This document shows, piece by piece, positions 43,058 through 54,500 of a stretch of 64,000 nt of DNA (positions are counted from its first letter, which is position 1; each line of letters starts with the position of its first letter). The stretch is from positions 53,054,707 through 53,118,706 of the forward strand of contig CM069874.1 in assembly GCA_036172665.1 (NCBI GenBank), written 5' to 3'. The stretch is from Prosopocoilus inquinatus (lineage: Eukaryota; Arthropoda; Insecta; Coleoptera; Lucanidae). A program made the position numbers and the translations under genes. The notes under the pieces were generated by a model that saw only the letters and a list, made by a program, of their open reading frames with translations, made no database searches and was not told the DNA's origin.

Positions 43058-43649
43058 GATTAAATAATCTTTTATCTTCAGTTTTCGGCAACATGTTTTT
43101 GTAAATGCGAAATTTGTTTTTTTAATGCCAGCAAACATAGTAAATTAAGGACCATTTTAATTGATTAAGGAAAGAACCACTAACAGAAGGATAGAAAATT
43201 TCTATCACATCCAGGAATCGAACCCTGGACACATCGGTTATATGACGATTGCTTTATATTTCCTTTAACTTGTAACTATTTTAATTTTTAGTTCATGGAT
43301 TGAGAGAATGACTAAATACTACTCCTAACTACTAGGAGTATTATTTAACAACTTTGTTAAATAACAAACTGCAAAACTGCTTTTAACATTTGCCAAAAAA
43401 TTTTGTACAATATGGCTAGGCCAACTCAATTTCAAGTGTAATTAAAATATCCTAAATAAGCAGCTTAAATACATACTTGAAAACAAAAAAGGGTGCAAGA
43501 AGTTGCAGCTACATTTTAAGTGAAACAGTTCTTAGACATTTATTCTTTACGTAAACATAAAATTCAAGATTGAAGTTGGTTCTTGTCCGATGAAAATTGT
43601 AAGTACAATGTTTTTTAATCTCGAACCGGACAGAAGTATGAAGGGAAAA

Positions 43650-43691
43650 CACTCAATGTTTCGCTATAGATTTATAGCGTCGTCAGGAGTG
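43650..43691 (-). ncRNA. Hammerhead-ribozyme-like motif in the PLE-A palindrome (left arm)
   Basis: On the - strand: CACTC, CTGACGA, extra C, helix II GCTATA-AATC-TATAGC, GAAAC, ATT, GAGTG. Helix I (CACTC/GAGTG, 5 bp) and helix II are intact. The single helix III pair is lost (C-A). Of the PLE-A copies this has the best helix I. Confidence 0.6.
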
Positions 43692-43775
43692 AAAAAAAGT
43701 AAATAATAATCATGTTATCTTTTCGTTCCTCTTGACGACTTGTTTCTCTCGACAACTTGTTTATTTACTTTTTTT

Positions 43776-43817
43776 CACTCGTAACGAAGCTATAAATCTA
43801 TAGCGAAACGTTGAGTG
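43776..43817 (+). ncRNA. Hammerhead-like motif in the PLE-A palindrome (right arm), core mutated
   Basis: CACTC, GTAACGA in place of CTGACGA, extra A, helix II GCTATA-AATC-TATAGC, GAAAC, GTT, GAGTG. Helices I and II and the GAAAC-GTT end are as expected, but the CUGA box is changed at invariant bases, so this copy should be dead. Confidence 0.55.
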
Positions 43818-43884
43818 TTTTCCCTTCATATTTCTGTCCGGTTCGAGATTAAAAAACTTTGTACTTATAAAATTCAAGGTGTCG

Positions 43885-44102
43885 GCAAATGTCAAAAATA
43901 ACCAAAAGTCTACCTGTTTATTGATCTGCATGCTAAAAGAATCTTCAATGTAGAGGCTGATACTTAAAATAAGAATGAAATAAATTTCGACAGAAATAAG
44001 TCGAAATTTATTTCATTCTTTTTTAAGTATCAGCCTCTACATTGAAGATTCTTTTAGCATGCAGGTCAATAAACAGGTAGACTTTTGGTTATTTTTGATA
44101 AA
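43885..44102. repeat. Near-perfect palindrome with about 100-bp arms
   Basis: The left arm holds aaaaataaccaaaagtctac, gcatgctaaaagaatcttca and aaatttcgac; the right arm gtcgaaattt, tgaagattcttttagcatgc and gtagacttttggttattttt. The spacer is agaaataa, about 8 bases at 43994. No ORF. It starts about 20 bases after the PLE-A palindrome, so the two may have arisen together. Confidence 0.75.
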
Positions 44103-44455
44103 AATCTGGACTTGATTCTAACACTTTTGGACGCGAAGGAACACTTTTTTGGTGTTCCCTCGCATCCATCCGTTTGTAGAGTTAAAAAAGATGGAGATAG
44201 GATGTTTACCATTTAAAAGTAGGAATAGAGCTTATCACTTCCAGACACAATTTAGTCGGGAAAAGACAACAATAACGCCAAATTAGATAAGGATTAACCA
44301 CTTTTCAGGCAAAATTTTATCCATATTTAACATTGATTAGGCAGATTACAGTTAATCCCAAAAATGTTTATGTGTGTATTCTACTGTAAGTAAAGTATTT
44401 TTAAAGAGAACTATTCAATTGCTCAAAGTTCTTCACACAAGTGATATTTTAACGT

Positions 44456-44993
44456 CGCGTTCTTCAATTACAATTAAAATTCAAAAGCAACACGTTTCTT
44501 GCTTACTCAATTAACTTAACGTCTCTCCCTCCCCTCGCGATCACGCCTGTAATTTTTTAATTCAATTTACGTGGGAGATTTATAGAGCCTTTTCTTAGCT
44601 TTCCAATGCTTTTTACCAAAAAAACAATCGATGTACGCATTCTTCGGTTACAATCAAAATCCGAAAGCGTTAATTTGCTCAATTAACTGAACTTCTGTCT
44701 CTCCCTTCCCTCGCGATCGCGCTTGTAATTTTTTAATTCCATTTAAGCACGGGATTTACTGAGCTTTTTCTCAGCTTTCCAGTGCCTTTTATCAAAAAAC
44801 AATCGACGAACGCGTTCTTGAGTTACAATCAAGATTCAAAAGCAACGCGTTTCTTATTTGCTCAGTTAACTAAACGTCTCTCCCTCCCCTCGCAGTCGCG
44901 CTTGTAATTTTTGAATTCAATTTAAGCAGGGGATTTACTGAGCTTTTTCTCAGCCTTCCAGCGCATTTCACCAAAAAACAATCGACAACTGCA
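44456..44993. repeat. Tandem array, three units of about 180 bp
   Basis: Units begin near 44456, 44637 and 44813 with gcgttctt/gcattcttc and share ttacaatcaa, gctcaattaact, gtctctccct, cctcgcgatcgcgcttgtaa, tttttctcagctttccag and aaaaaacaatcga. They differ by scattered substitutions and small indels. The unit length and head-to-tail order resemble a satellite monomer. Confidence 0.75.
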
Positions 44994-45483
44994 AAAGGAA
45001 AAGTGGATGCATTTTCCAAACAAATTTGTTTTCCGGGGTTGCTAAGACGAGGAACCGGAACAGGCAACATCATAATCCACCCCGACGAACCGCCACTGAT
45101 CAAATATATTATTAAATGTTTCAAAAGAAACGTTTTATGTTGAAAATGAAATGTTTCTCAAATGTTCTTTGCTTAGTGCGATAGGCCGAAGTTGTTCTGA
45201 AATTTCTGTAGATGAGATATTGTATTGACTATCTACAGAAAATCGCGACGAAATGTAAATAAATAAGTATAAGAGCTCAGAATACAGCAATTTTTTACAC
45301 ATAAATATCAGTAATCTCTTAAATAAAAAAACTTCTAAAATTGTTGCGTGTTTTTACTTTCGAAATATGTAAAACTGTGTTCCATTCCAAAAAGTATAAC
45401 TCTGCTATAGCTCTCAGTTACACCCGGTATAGCCAAAAATAATTTTATAAAAAAAGCTGACCGAATTACACCTTAGCTCGTTT

Positions 45484-47250
45484 GAATTTATTATACAGGG
45501 TGATTTCAATAATTACAATATCTTTATCCCACAATTTAAAAATAATACTGAAAAATAGAAAAAAATACGTTTTACAAAGAAAATCATCGATAATGAGTGA
45601 ACTATATGAGATAGGTATAGGGAATACTAACACAGGACGAAAGAACAGTTAATCCTGAGTTACACTGTATGGAAATATACTAGGCGTTCTACTTAAACAG
45701 ACTTTTGGACTGTTTAAATTAGCCCGAATAGAAGTTATTTTTAACCAGCCTATAGACAATTAAGTCTAAAACTGGGCATGATCTGAAATAATGTTACTGT
45801 AGTCTACTGGAGGCTAAAAATTGACATCGTAGTTTTGGTTTTTGCACAAATAAGGCAGCATCCTAAACAAGGTACTGTAAGTCTCAGCTTCTTTTTAAAA
45901 AAAAGTGGAAATACCACTGAAACGAAGTGAGCCAATCACAGTCGATTGCTGAGTAAGCAACTCAGTCGCTGAACGCGCCCAATATTAATGTCTAAATACG
46001 CGAATCTTGAAATGTACCGCGGACACGACATTCGCATCTTGAAACGCACCTCAGCTACAGCATGGGCATTAATGTTTTCATAGAAATGACGTGATGCCTG
46101 TAGGCAACCACTGAAAGGCAACGTTGTCTTTCGAATTGTAATTATACAGTTATACAACAATTTGGCAGCTTTGTAGAGCGTTAAAAAAAATTTTAAACTT
46201 ATTATTCGAATACTGATAATACCAGTGGCGTATCTAGAAGTAAAGCCATCGGGTTGCAAAATTTTTACTAGCGCCTTTTAACAACTACATTCTCGTACTG
46301 GAAAAATTCAGTCACCATTCATAGGTGATAGAAGTGATAAGGACTGTCAAAATTTTAAGTTAAGAAAGCACCCGTGTATCCGATAACTAGCGCTGGATGT
46401 AGTACTTCGGACTTGTACTGTACTGGATACTAAAGTCCGAGCAATTTGAGCTATCATGCGTGTTACCAATTACACAAATTTGGCAAGTAAATAAGACCGT
46501 TTTATTTCAGTCAAAATATAAAAAAAATTATTTGAAATATCAAATTTAATAAATATAAATCTCACAGCTTCTCTTTTTGGTGTTCAAACTTTTTACGGCA
46601 AAGTCAATACTCTTACCTTTTGAGCAGAATTTAAAACAGTAATTTTGTTAAAATACAAAATAAATAGGTACCAATAAGCTATGAATCATAAAATTTACAT
46701 TAAAATTACTTAACTTCAAAAATATTAAATAAGTACGGTTTACGTTGAGGAAATATCGTGCCCGGATTTTATTGTTCACTACTGTACTTTTGTCGAAATC
46801 AATTAAAAGAAAACTGTGTTGCAGACAATAAAATTACGATTCGATGATAAGAGAATAGTTTTCAAACTTTAAACGGACGTTTCTCTGTCGTTTGAAATCT
46901 ATTTTCTTACGATTTCCATCTGGCAAGAGTCGACTTCGATTCGATGATCCTACAAAATGATCAAAACACAGTTTAGATAGTTAATTGTTTTTTTTTATTT
47001 AGCTATTTACAACACTGCAATCCGATGTTTCTTATTGATTTATTTATTTGACAGTTGGCACAAATATGGCAGCATCATAAACAAGGTACTGTAAGCTCAG
47101 CTTTTTTTTTAAGTGGAAATACCTCTGAAACGACTAACTTTTCTTGTATCACATACTGAATACAATATTTTTAGAAATGCATGACGAATTCAAAAATGCA
47201 ACAAAAAATTGGATACTTCATTTAAAATAAGAAAGTTAGAAATATTAGGT
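45484..47250. repeat. Decayed copy of the 57.45-kb inverted-repeat element, interrupted
   Basis: The segments 45560-45930 and about 47040-47250 match pieces of the repeat arms of the element at 57453-59307 (gataggtatagggaat, gacaattaag, aaaactgggcatgatct, aaacaaggtactgtaag, aaataagaaagttagaaata). About 1.1 kb of other sequence lies between them. From 45000 to 48175 I see no gene; the 107-codon frame at 45936-46259 has no protein-like signature. Confidence 0.5.
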
Positions 47251-48175
47251 GCTTTCTTTCGCTCATAAAAACGTGATCTAAACGCGTTTCGATTCTAAGA
47301 CGGACGTTCTATTGCAAACGGATTAATCCCCACTCTCCTTGAAATTTCAGTCCGGATCCCCTTTCCCCTTCGAATCAAACTATTTTTATTTTTCGTTTTT
47401 ACTGAATGGCAGTTATTTGCAGGCGAACTGTCAATCAATATACCTAATATGTAATATGTTACTAGTTACTATTATTAGCGCTTTTATTAAATATGATTTC
47501 ATTCAGTTAAAATGTTTACTGTTGTGACTCATTTGTGTAAACATTTAAAGTTTCTCTGACAATTTAAACGCGCTGTAATATTTATAGCAACTTTTTAAAA
47601 TGAGAAAACGCGTACCTACTTATGGACAACACTCCTTTAATTAAAAAAATGAATTAAAATGATTGCACTAGTTTAGTAGCTGCGATAAAATCGCTTTTTA
47701 CTTAATTAAATGCATTACATCACAGCTTAAATTATTGATTTCTAATTTGCGCTGCAGTAGCTATGTAATACCAAATGGGCCGTTGTATATGTGGTTGCCT
47801 ATGTGCCTGATGAAAACAACAACAGACAAGAATAACAGATGCGTTTGCCTCAATTAGTAAGACAGGGATGGACTCGTCAAAATTATTTCAGGCGATGTAG
47901 GTATTTATACGACATGACATCAGATTAACTTATTTTCGATCTGTACACGTTTGTTATTAGTTCTGTTTACAAGTTTGGGTGTGTCGGATTTTTAATCTCG
48001 AATAAATACAAACCAAATATGCAAGTGGGATTATAGAAGTGATAAAGGTTAGCTTGAGGGTCCTCTCTCTCACTCACTCACCTTCTCTTCAGTCTACAAA
48101 ATTTGGGGCATTTGTTTCTTAAAGGCAGCTGCTTAGCTGCTTGATTTTATTTCGAAATCTAATTAAATAGCAAAC

Positions 48176-48585
48176 ATGAGCGACGAAGAAAACGAAAAGA
48201 AAGTCGCCGGCATTAATTTGGCCAGTCTTGTTTACACCGCATTTAAAAAGGTAAGGAAATTTCGACGTTGTTTTTTTTTTTAATCATCTAATTTAACTAT
48301 AATTTTGTTAAAACCTTGGGATTCCATTAGGATTACGAATTTTTTACGTGTGCATAGATTTTATGGCTCTTGATTCTAAATTTCAAGGTGTCCGTGGTTG
48401 GTTTAATTTACCTCACTGGTTATATGCAATGGTCCGTTGCTTGGTTGTTGGGTCCCATAGTTCTGCTGGTACTCAGAGATAAATTTAGACAGGACAATGA
48501 AAGGAAACGTAGCATAGCGAAGGCTATAGCCGTTGCAAATGAGAAAGATGTCGTCCTGGCCAGAATTGATGACTTACCTGCTTGG
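48176..48585 (+). CDS. Esyt2: E-Syt exons 1-2 (N-terminus and membrane hairpin)
   Basis: The ATG at 48176 follows caaac, a fair start context for insects; exon 1 has 25 codons and a gtaagg donor. Exon 2 (66 codons) holds both hydrophobic halves of the hairpin and the basic segment RDKFRQDNERKRS. A run of CT-rich sequence (tctctctcactcactcacc, 48065-48083) in the leader may be part of a GAGA-type promoter (inference). Confidence 0.92.
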
Positions 48586-51500
48586 GTAAGTATCCTTTAA
48601 AGCCTTCAATTTTAAAACTAAAGATTTAGGTAATCCTATGGTTTAGGTATGTACAGTTGAAAGCAAAAAAAAAAATAGTAGACAAATTACAGTTTCCTGT
48701 AATTATTTTTTCTCAAAATGCCATAGATTAAAGACGAATTCACGAAGTTTCAAATTTGTTAATTTGAAAGCTTTTAAAATTTTTAAATGTTATCTGTAAA
48801 GTCGTCTTTAATCACTGCCATTTTCAAAAAGAATAATTATAGGAAACTGTAATTTGTCTACTTTTTTTGCTGCGACAGTACCTATTAATGCGCGTGCGTC
48901 AGTGCAGGATCAGCCGGTACGTTTCACACATTCACACTACTTATTCGAAGCATTGTTGCCCGATTTAAATTTCAGAGCGCGGTAATTCAATTCAGGGCCA
49001 GTTTTTTAAGTTGTTCGTTAACTTAAAAGTAAATATTAAATTAAAGCTTACATTGTTTCATAGCAATTTGTATTTGTGTAATTGAGATAGATGAAACGAA
49101 TTAGTTATTTACGAACCGAGTGCGGAAACACATTTTTCCCGCGTGAGCGCAGTTTTGAAGTGCGACCGACATAAGAGGGGGCGCTACATATGCGTGAACG
49201 CGGAATATAAAGGTATTTTTCGCGCCTAACCAACCTTTACGTGTGGTTAGGCGAAATAAGTAACTACTGCATTTTTGTGGGTTACCGGTAACTGCTCATA
49301 TGACGTCATGTATGTTATTCCGGTTACTATTTTCCTAACCTGGTCAGAGAGTTGTGGAACATTGCTGTCTCTCTCTTATTCAGTGAGTTCTGCACGGATC
49401 CGTGGTTCTGCCACAGAATAAGAAACAATCAGAAAGTAAACCTGGCAATGCCGCCTTTGCTCTCTGTCCGCCAGCAGTGGCCATGTTCTCAGAGTAGAAT
49501 AGGCCCGTATCCATAAAATGTGGGACCAACGTTCAAGTCCTGACTTCCACAAATTTATAAATATAGTTATAAGAAAAATTTTGTGCAAATCGTTGAATGT
49601 TAGGTCAAAAAGCGATAGTAAGATGTCGCTATTTTATATGCTCATTATAGTTATAAGGTTTTCAGTAAAAACCGAAACGCAACTTGACAAGAACTTTTAG
49701 GCTAAGTAGAAGGCAATGCGCAGTAAATGAATTATTCTCATTAAAACCAATGACTTGCTGGAATTCTGGTCCATTTTCTAAGTGGCGACAGATACTTCGT
49801 TGTCATCTGAATTAAGTTTTAATGTTGCCTAATGTTGCCAACAATTAATGTTTTATTGGTGTTCCCAAATAATAATTTTGTTCTTATTCGGACATTTCAA
49901 TTTTTTGTTTATAAATTTTAAACTATAAAATATTCTGAAATATAATTTAATAAGGTACAAGAGATGAACTTTTTACAAGATTGTTGGAAGGGAATGTTCT
50001 TACTTAAGTATAGAAATTGTTTTATAACATCTGGATGCCACTAACCACCTCTGAGCTCTATATGTACTATTACGGCAATTTCGCATGATTTTTCTATCAA
50101 GTAGCCAATTTTTGTCGAAATTTTAGGTCGTCAACCATTCAAATTAACTAATGACATAACATTGAAAGTCATCTGGTTTTCAGACTGTTATGTTTTAACT
50201 ACTGCAGAAAAGTAAGGTAAGTAAGTACCGGATGATCAACGGAATTCATAATTGGAGGAGGCTGTGATTGGTGATATTTTATGCTGTGTGGTTGGATACA
50301 CTGAGAAATAAATAATAAATTGACAGTTGTCATATTTGAGATTACGCTCGTGGTTTGTACAATCTTCATTTTGTTATTTTATTTTAGCTATTTTCCTGTT
50401 ACGCAATTTGTGCACCCAAACGAGCCCAAAAGCGCAAAAGAGCGCACGTTCCAGTTAGACAACTTTCCAAAAGTTTATAATGAAGGCCACGCGTTTAAAA
50501 CCCAAGTTTGCTTGACGCGCAAAATTCAGAGCTAACGAGAAAACACCTTTTATATGAATGCTGGTTTAAATCCTTTTTCAGAATATTAGGGGAGGTTCCA
50601 TAAGACAAATCCGTTTATTATCAATGATTTTAAAAAATGTCACAATTCAGATATTTTAAATTATTAATATCAAACTGCAAGAGCGCGTTGCCAACTTTTT
50701 GGAAAATATCACAACCTGCTCTAATTATAAATTCCGCCTGTAAGTAACTAGTACGAAACGAAAATTTCACGCGCAAATAAAACGCCGCCACTGACATTAC
50801 AATGTCGGGTATGCCAGTGCAATTTAATCTTAAAACATGGCCGATCTATCTGCGTGTCTGGATGCGCGAATTTTACCCCCACTTGAGAATTTTCTTTCTG
50901 TGTATTCTGTGGTTCTGCGTGCTAATCTCAACTTGATTCAATCACAATTTTTTTTTGTTACAGTTAAATACACAATTCATGGTTAGACTGTTGTTAAATT
51001 TAAAAATGCAACCACTGCAAAGCCTGTAACCGTAACCGTTACGTTTTGGCGAATCTTACTAACTTGAAATATTGTCGTGACCGTGACTTCACTTCTGCTA
51101 ACCATGCTATTCGTAACCGGTTAGTCGCGAAAAATACCTTAATGACTCCCGCAAGAGTCATTATATTTTTATGAGTATTATATTTTTTGAAGCGAATATA
51201 AAAATTTAATTGCAAATGCTTTCATATAATTTCATGTCGTGGCACACCAAGAATGTAAAATTAAGCAAGCCATAGCAAATCCGCTTCAATTTGTCTATCC
51301 TGCTGCAATGTCAGGTCAAACGACTAGAAAAATTATTCAGATTTATAAAAAGTATAGACATAATACATACAGGGTATTCCAAACCTCCAGAAAGTGCGAG
51401 AATGTCCCTTTAAATTCTTTTTATCAAGAAAATGTCTTAACAAAAGTTGTGTAGGTTTTCATTCCGTGCAATTTAAAATTATTTTCAAATATATACGTTG

Positions 51501-54500
51501 TTCATTTAATAAGTTACAAACATAACTTATTATTTTTCAAATTACTCCGCCGTTTTTTTTCCTATGTTTTTCTGTTTAAGAAATTATTATTATTTAACAA
51601 TTTTATCCAAACATTTCTTTGTAAAAATTGCTGTTCTTTAGCTAGCTAAACAGTTTTCTTAAATCTTTTTCAGTTATTGACGGTGTTTAAAAATGTCATG
51701 TAATCTTTTTTATTGATTATGTAATGTAATACATTTTATTGATTATGTAATTAATGTAATAAAATAGTAATAAATGTTTATAAAAAAAACACTATACCTA
51801 TTTTACGGTTTCGAGACGATAGGTGATGTAAACAGAAAATTAGCTTTTCTATAAGCCTGTAAAGTTTTACAGGTCTTTTAAACCAGCCCGTAAAATATTA
51901 CGGGTCTGTTCCCGTAATTTATCGTTTACTTGGTTACCATAACCAACAAAATTAACTTGTAAAATGTCATTTACTAAGAAGGTGGAAATAAAAATATTAT
52001 ATTTATTTATTTTTAGTACTTACCGATTTATTTTTAATAAAGGCATGCGGAGACTCAACAAAATACTAAATTTATTAATAAAAAATTGTATTTAGTAAAT
52101 GTGTACCATGCCCGGCAAAAAAATCTGGGACAACTTTCTACATGGATTTTTGAGTTATTTCATTAGTTTGAATACAGCTTTAAGGTCCGATTTCTTTACC
52201 TACGGATACATTTATCTGCCAGGTAGTATCCTCGGAAACTATTAACAATAGTTTCCAAGGATAACACCTGGCAGATAAATTTATCAGGAGGTGCAGAAAT
52301 CGGACATAAGCCATTCATCTTGCTATTTAGAGCATGTTTCTATGATAATGTAAAAACACGTTATATTTACAGTAGGACATACACCCACATTTTTTTTGGC
52401 AGCCGTAGTACGTATTCATACATCTCTTTTGTATAGAATTAAAGGGTGCTATATACATATACACATACCTGTATGAATGTATTCATTAAAAGACCACTAC
52501 TTGTATGGAGAATTACTAAAAAATACGAATTTTCGTCAGCATAATGTCGTGAATTCTATTTGTTAGTATTTTTTTCTGATTATGGAAAGTTTTCAATCTA
52601 AGAAAACAGATTACTGACCCACCCTGAATACAAGAAAACATTGGTTAAGATATTATGACTTATTAATTTTCGGGTTCATATTTAATTCTTCATTTTATTC
52701 CGGACGATCTACATTTGAGCAACGCCCAAATTTATCTCAAAATCTGTTTTTTTTAACTGTTTGTGCTTTCTAAAGGATAAGAGCATTCCTCTCCGAGAGT
52801 GGTTTAAAAAAGAAATCCTAGAAAGAGCGAGAGAAGGGGATTCTGTTTAATGTGATTTGTTTTTTTTATTTTTAGGTATTTTTCCCCGACATCGAAAGAG
52901 CCGAATGGCTAAACCGAGTAATATTTGATATATTAAATTTCTGTTCAATCAAAATTAATAGCTGTTTTTTAGATAATTAAGCAGTGTTGGCCGAATGTAA
53001 ATCATTTTGCAAGAGAACTAGTGAGGGATAAAATACAACACAATATTGCTCGGAGCTTGGAGAAGATGAAGCTAAGCGGTTTCAGGTTCGATAGGATTAT
53101 ATTGGGCAGCGTGGTAAGTTAAACGACTATAGCATGTTTGCTTTTTCAGATAATTCATCCTATAAAATTAATTGTTCTGAAAATATTTTTCGTTCTTTTA
53201 CGGAGGTATCATTATTTTTATTTTATATTACACAATTCGTTCTATAATTATCACTTTTGTATGTTTTCAGTGTTAAGAAGTCAAATGTTGACTTTCAGAA
53301 TTTGACTTTGATTATTAGTTTCAATTTTGGAAAAGATGTTAAAATCTTTTTAAAAACATTTTTAAACTAAGAATTTGGATTTAACCTGTTAACCACAAAA
53401 AGTTTGTTTGAAAACTAGATACGTATTTCGGCAGCTATGCTGCCATCTTCACTAGATGCCTTCTTCTTGATCACAAGAGAAGTGACTGTGTCATGCCTAT
53501 CGCTACCTTATAGACTAATTCGTTCTGCTCCAATGACGCGTGCTCTTTAAAGCGAGCGTCTCACTGGATTGCGTCAACCAAGTCAAGCAACACGGAACCT
53601 GCCAAAGACCCATGATCGGTATTCATTAAATCTCTTTTATCTTTGTATACGAAAATGGTATCAAACCCGTCTAATTCCCTGTTGCTTGACGTTGCTTCTA
53701 CTAACCTAAGATTGTTTAAATCTATTTTACGTAATTTGTGATGTTTGCCTCTTTCGTATGTTATTTCTGGTAAGTACAAAGTTTTTTTAATCTCAAACCG
53801 GACAGAAAAATGAAGGGAACACACTTCATTTTTTTTTTCTGTCCGGTTTGAGATTAAAAAAACTTTGTACTTACTATTTTCATCGGATAAGAACAAACTT
53901 CAGTTATTTCTGGTGATTAACAGATATTCTCGTTGGATGAGAAGTTAATGATTTAATTTTGAACAATTTAAAAATATTAAAATGTATTGGAGACTGTGGT
54001 TTGTAGTACGAAGAAATTGGATTTAACCTCCTAACCACAAAAAGTTGTTTAAAAACTAAATACGTATTTCGGCAGCTGTGCTGGCATGGCATCTTCAGTA
54101 GATGCCTTCTTCTTGATCACAAGAGAAGTGACTGTGTAATGCCTATCGCTACCTTATATACTAATTGGTCCCGCTCCAATGAAGCGTGCCCTCTAAAGCG
54201 AGCGTCTCAACGGATTGCGTCAACCAAGTCAAGCAACACGGAACCTGCCAAAGTCCCATGATCGGTGTTCATTAAATCTCTCTTATTTTTGTATATGAAA
54301 ATGGTTTCAAACCCGTCTAATTACCTTTTGCTTGACGTTGCTTTTACTAACCTAAGATTGTTTAAATCTTTTTTATGACTGGTGTCAAAAATATGTTGGG
54401 CAACACTGGATGTTCCAATTCTATTGTACTTTAAATGAACTAAGTGTTCTTTAAAACGTGTCAGTATATTTCTTTTTGTGTGCCCAATATATTTTTAGTA

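Larger units (their letters stand above)
43563..43875. mobile_element. PLE-A 3' termini in inverted tail arrangement
   Basis: The left half (gatgaaaattgtaagtacaa, tctcgaaccggacagaagta, cactcaatgtttcgctatag) is mirrored by the right half (ctatagcgaaacgttgagtg, tctgtccggttcgagattaa, aactttgtacttat). The arms are about 130 bp with a spacer of about 65 bases containing gacgacttgtttctc and gacaacttgtt. No coding sequence remains. Each arm carries a hammerhead-like motif. Confidence 0.7.

Noticed and set aside
43196..43260. tRNA-like segment: ccaggaatcgaaccctgg resembles a T-arm on the - strand, with an anticodon-like loop
   Set aside because: No matching acceptor stem or D-arm upstream; at most the 3' half of a tRNA pseudogene or tRNA-derived repeat.
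45936..46259. 107-codon open frame on -
   Set aside because: No recognised motif; overlaps the edge of a repeat copy.
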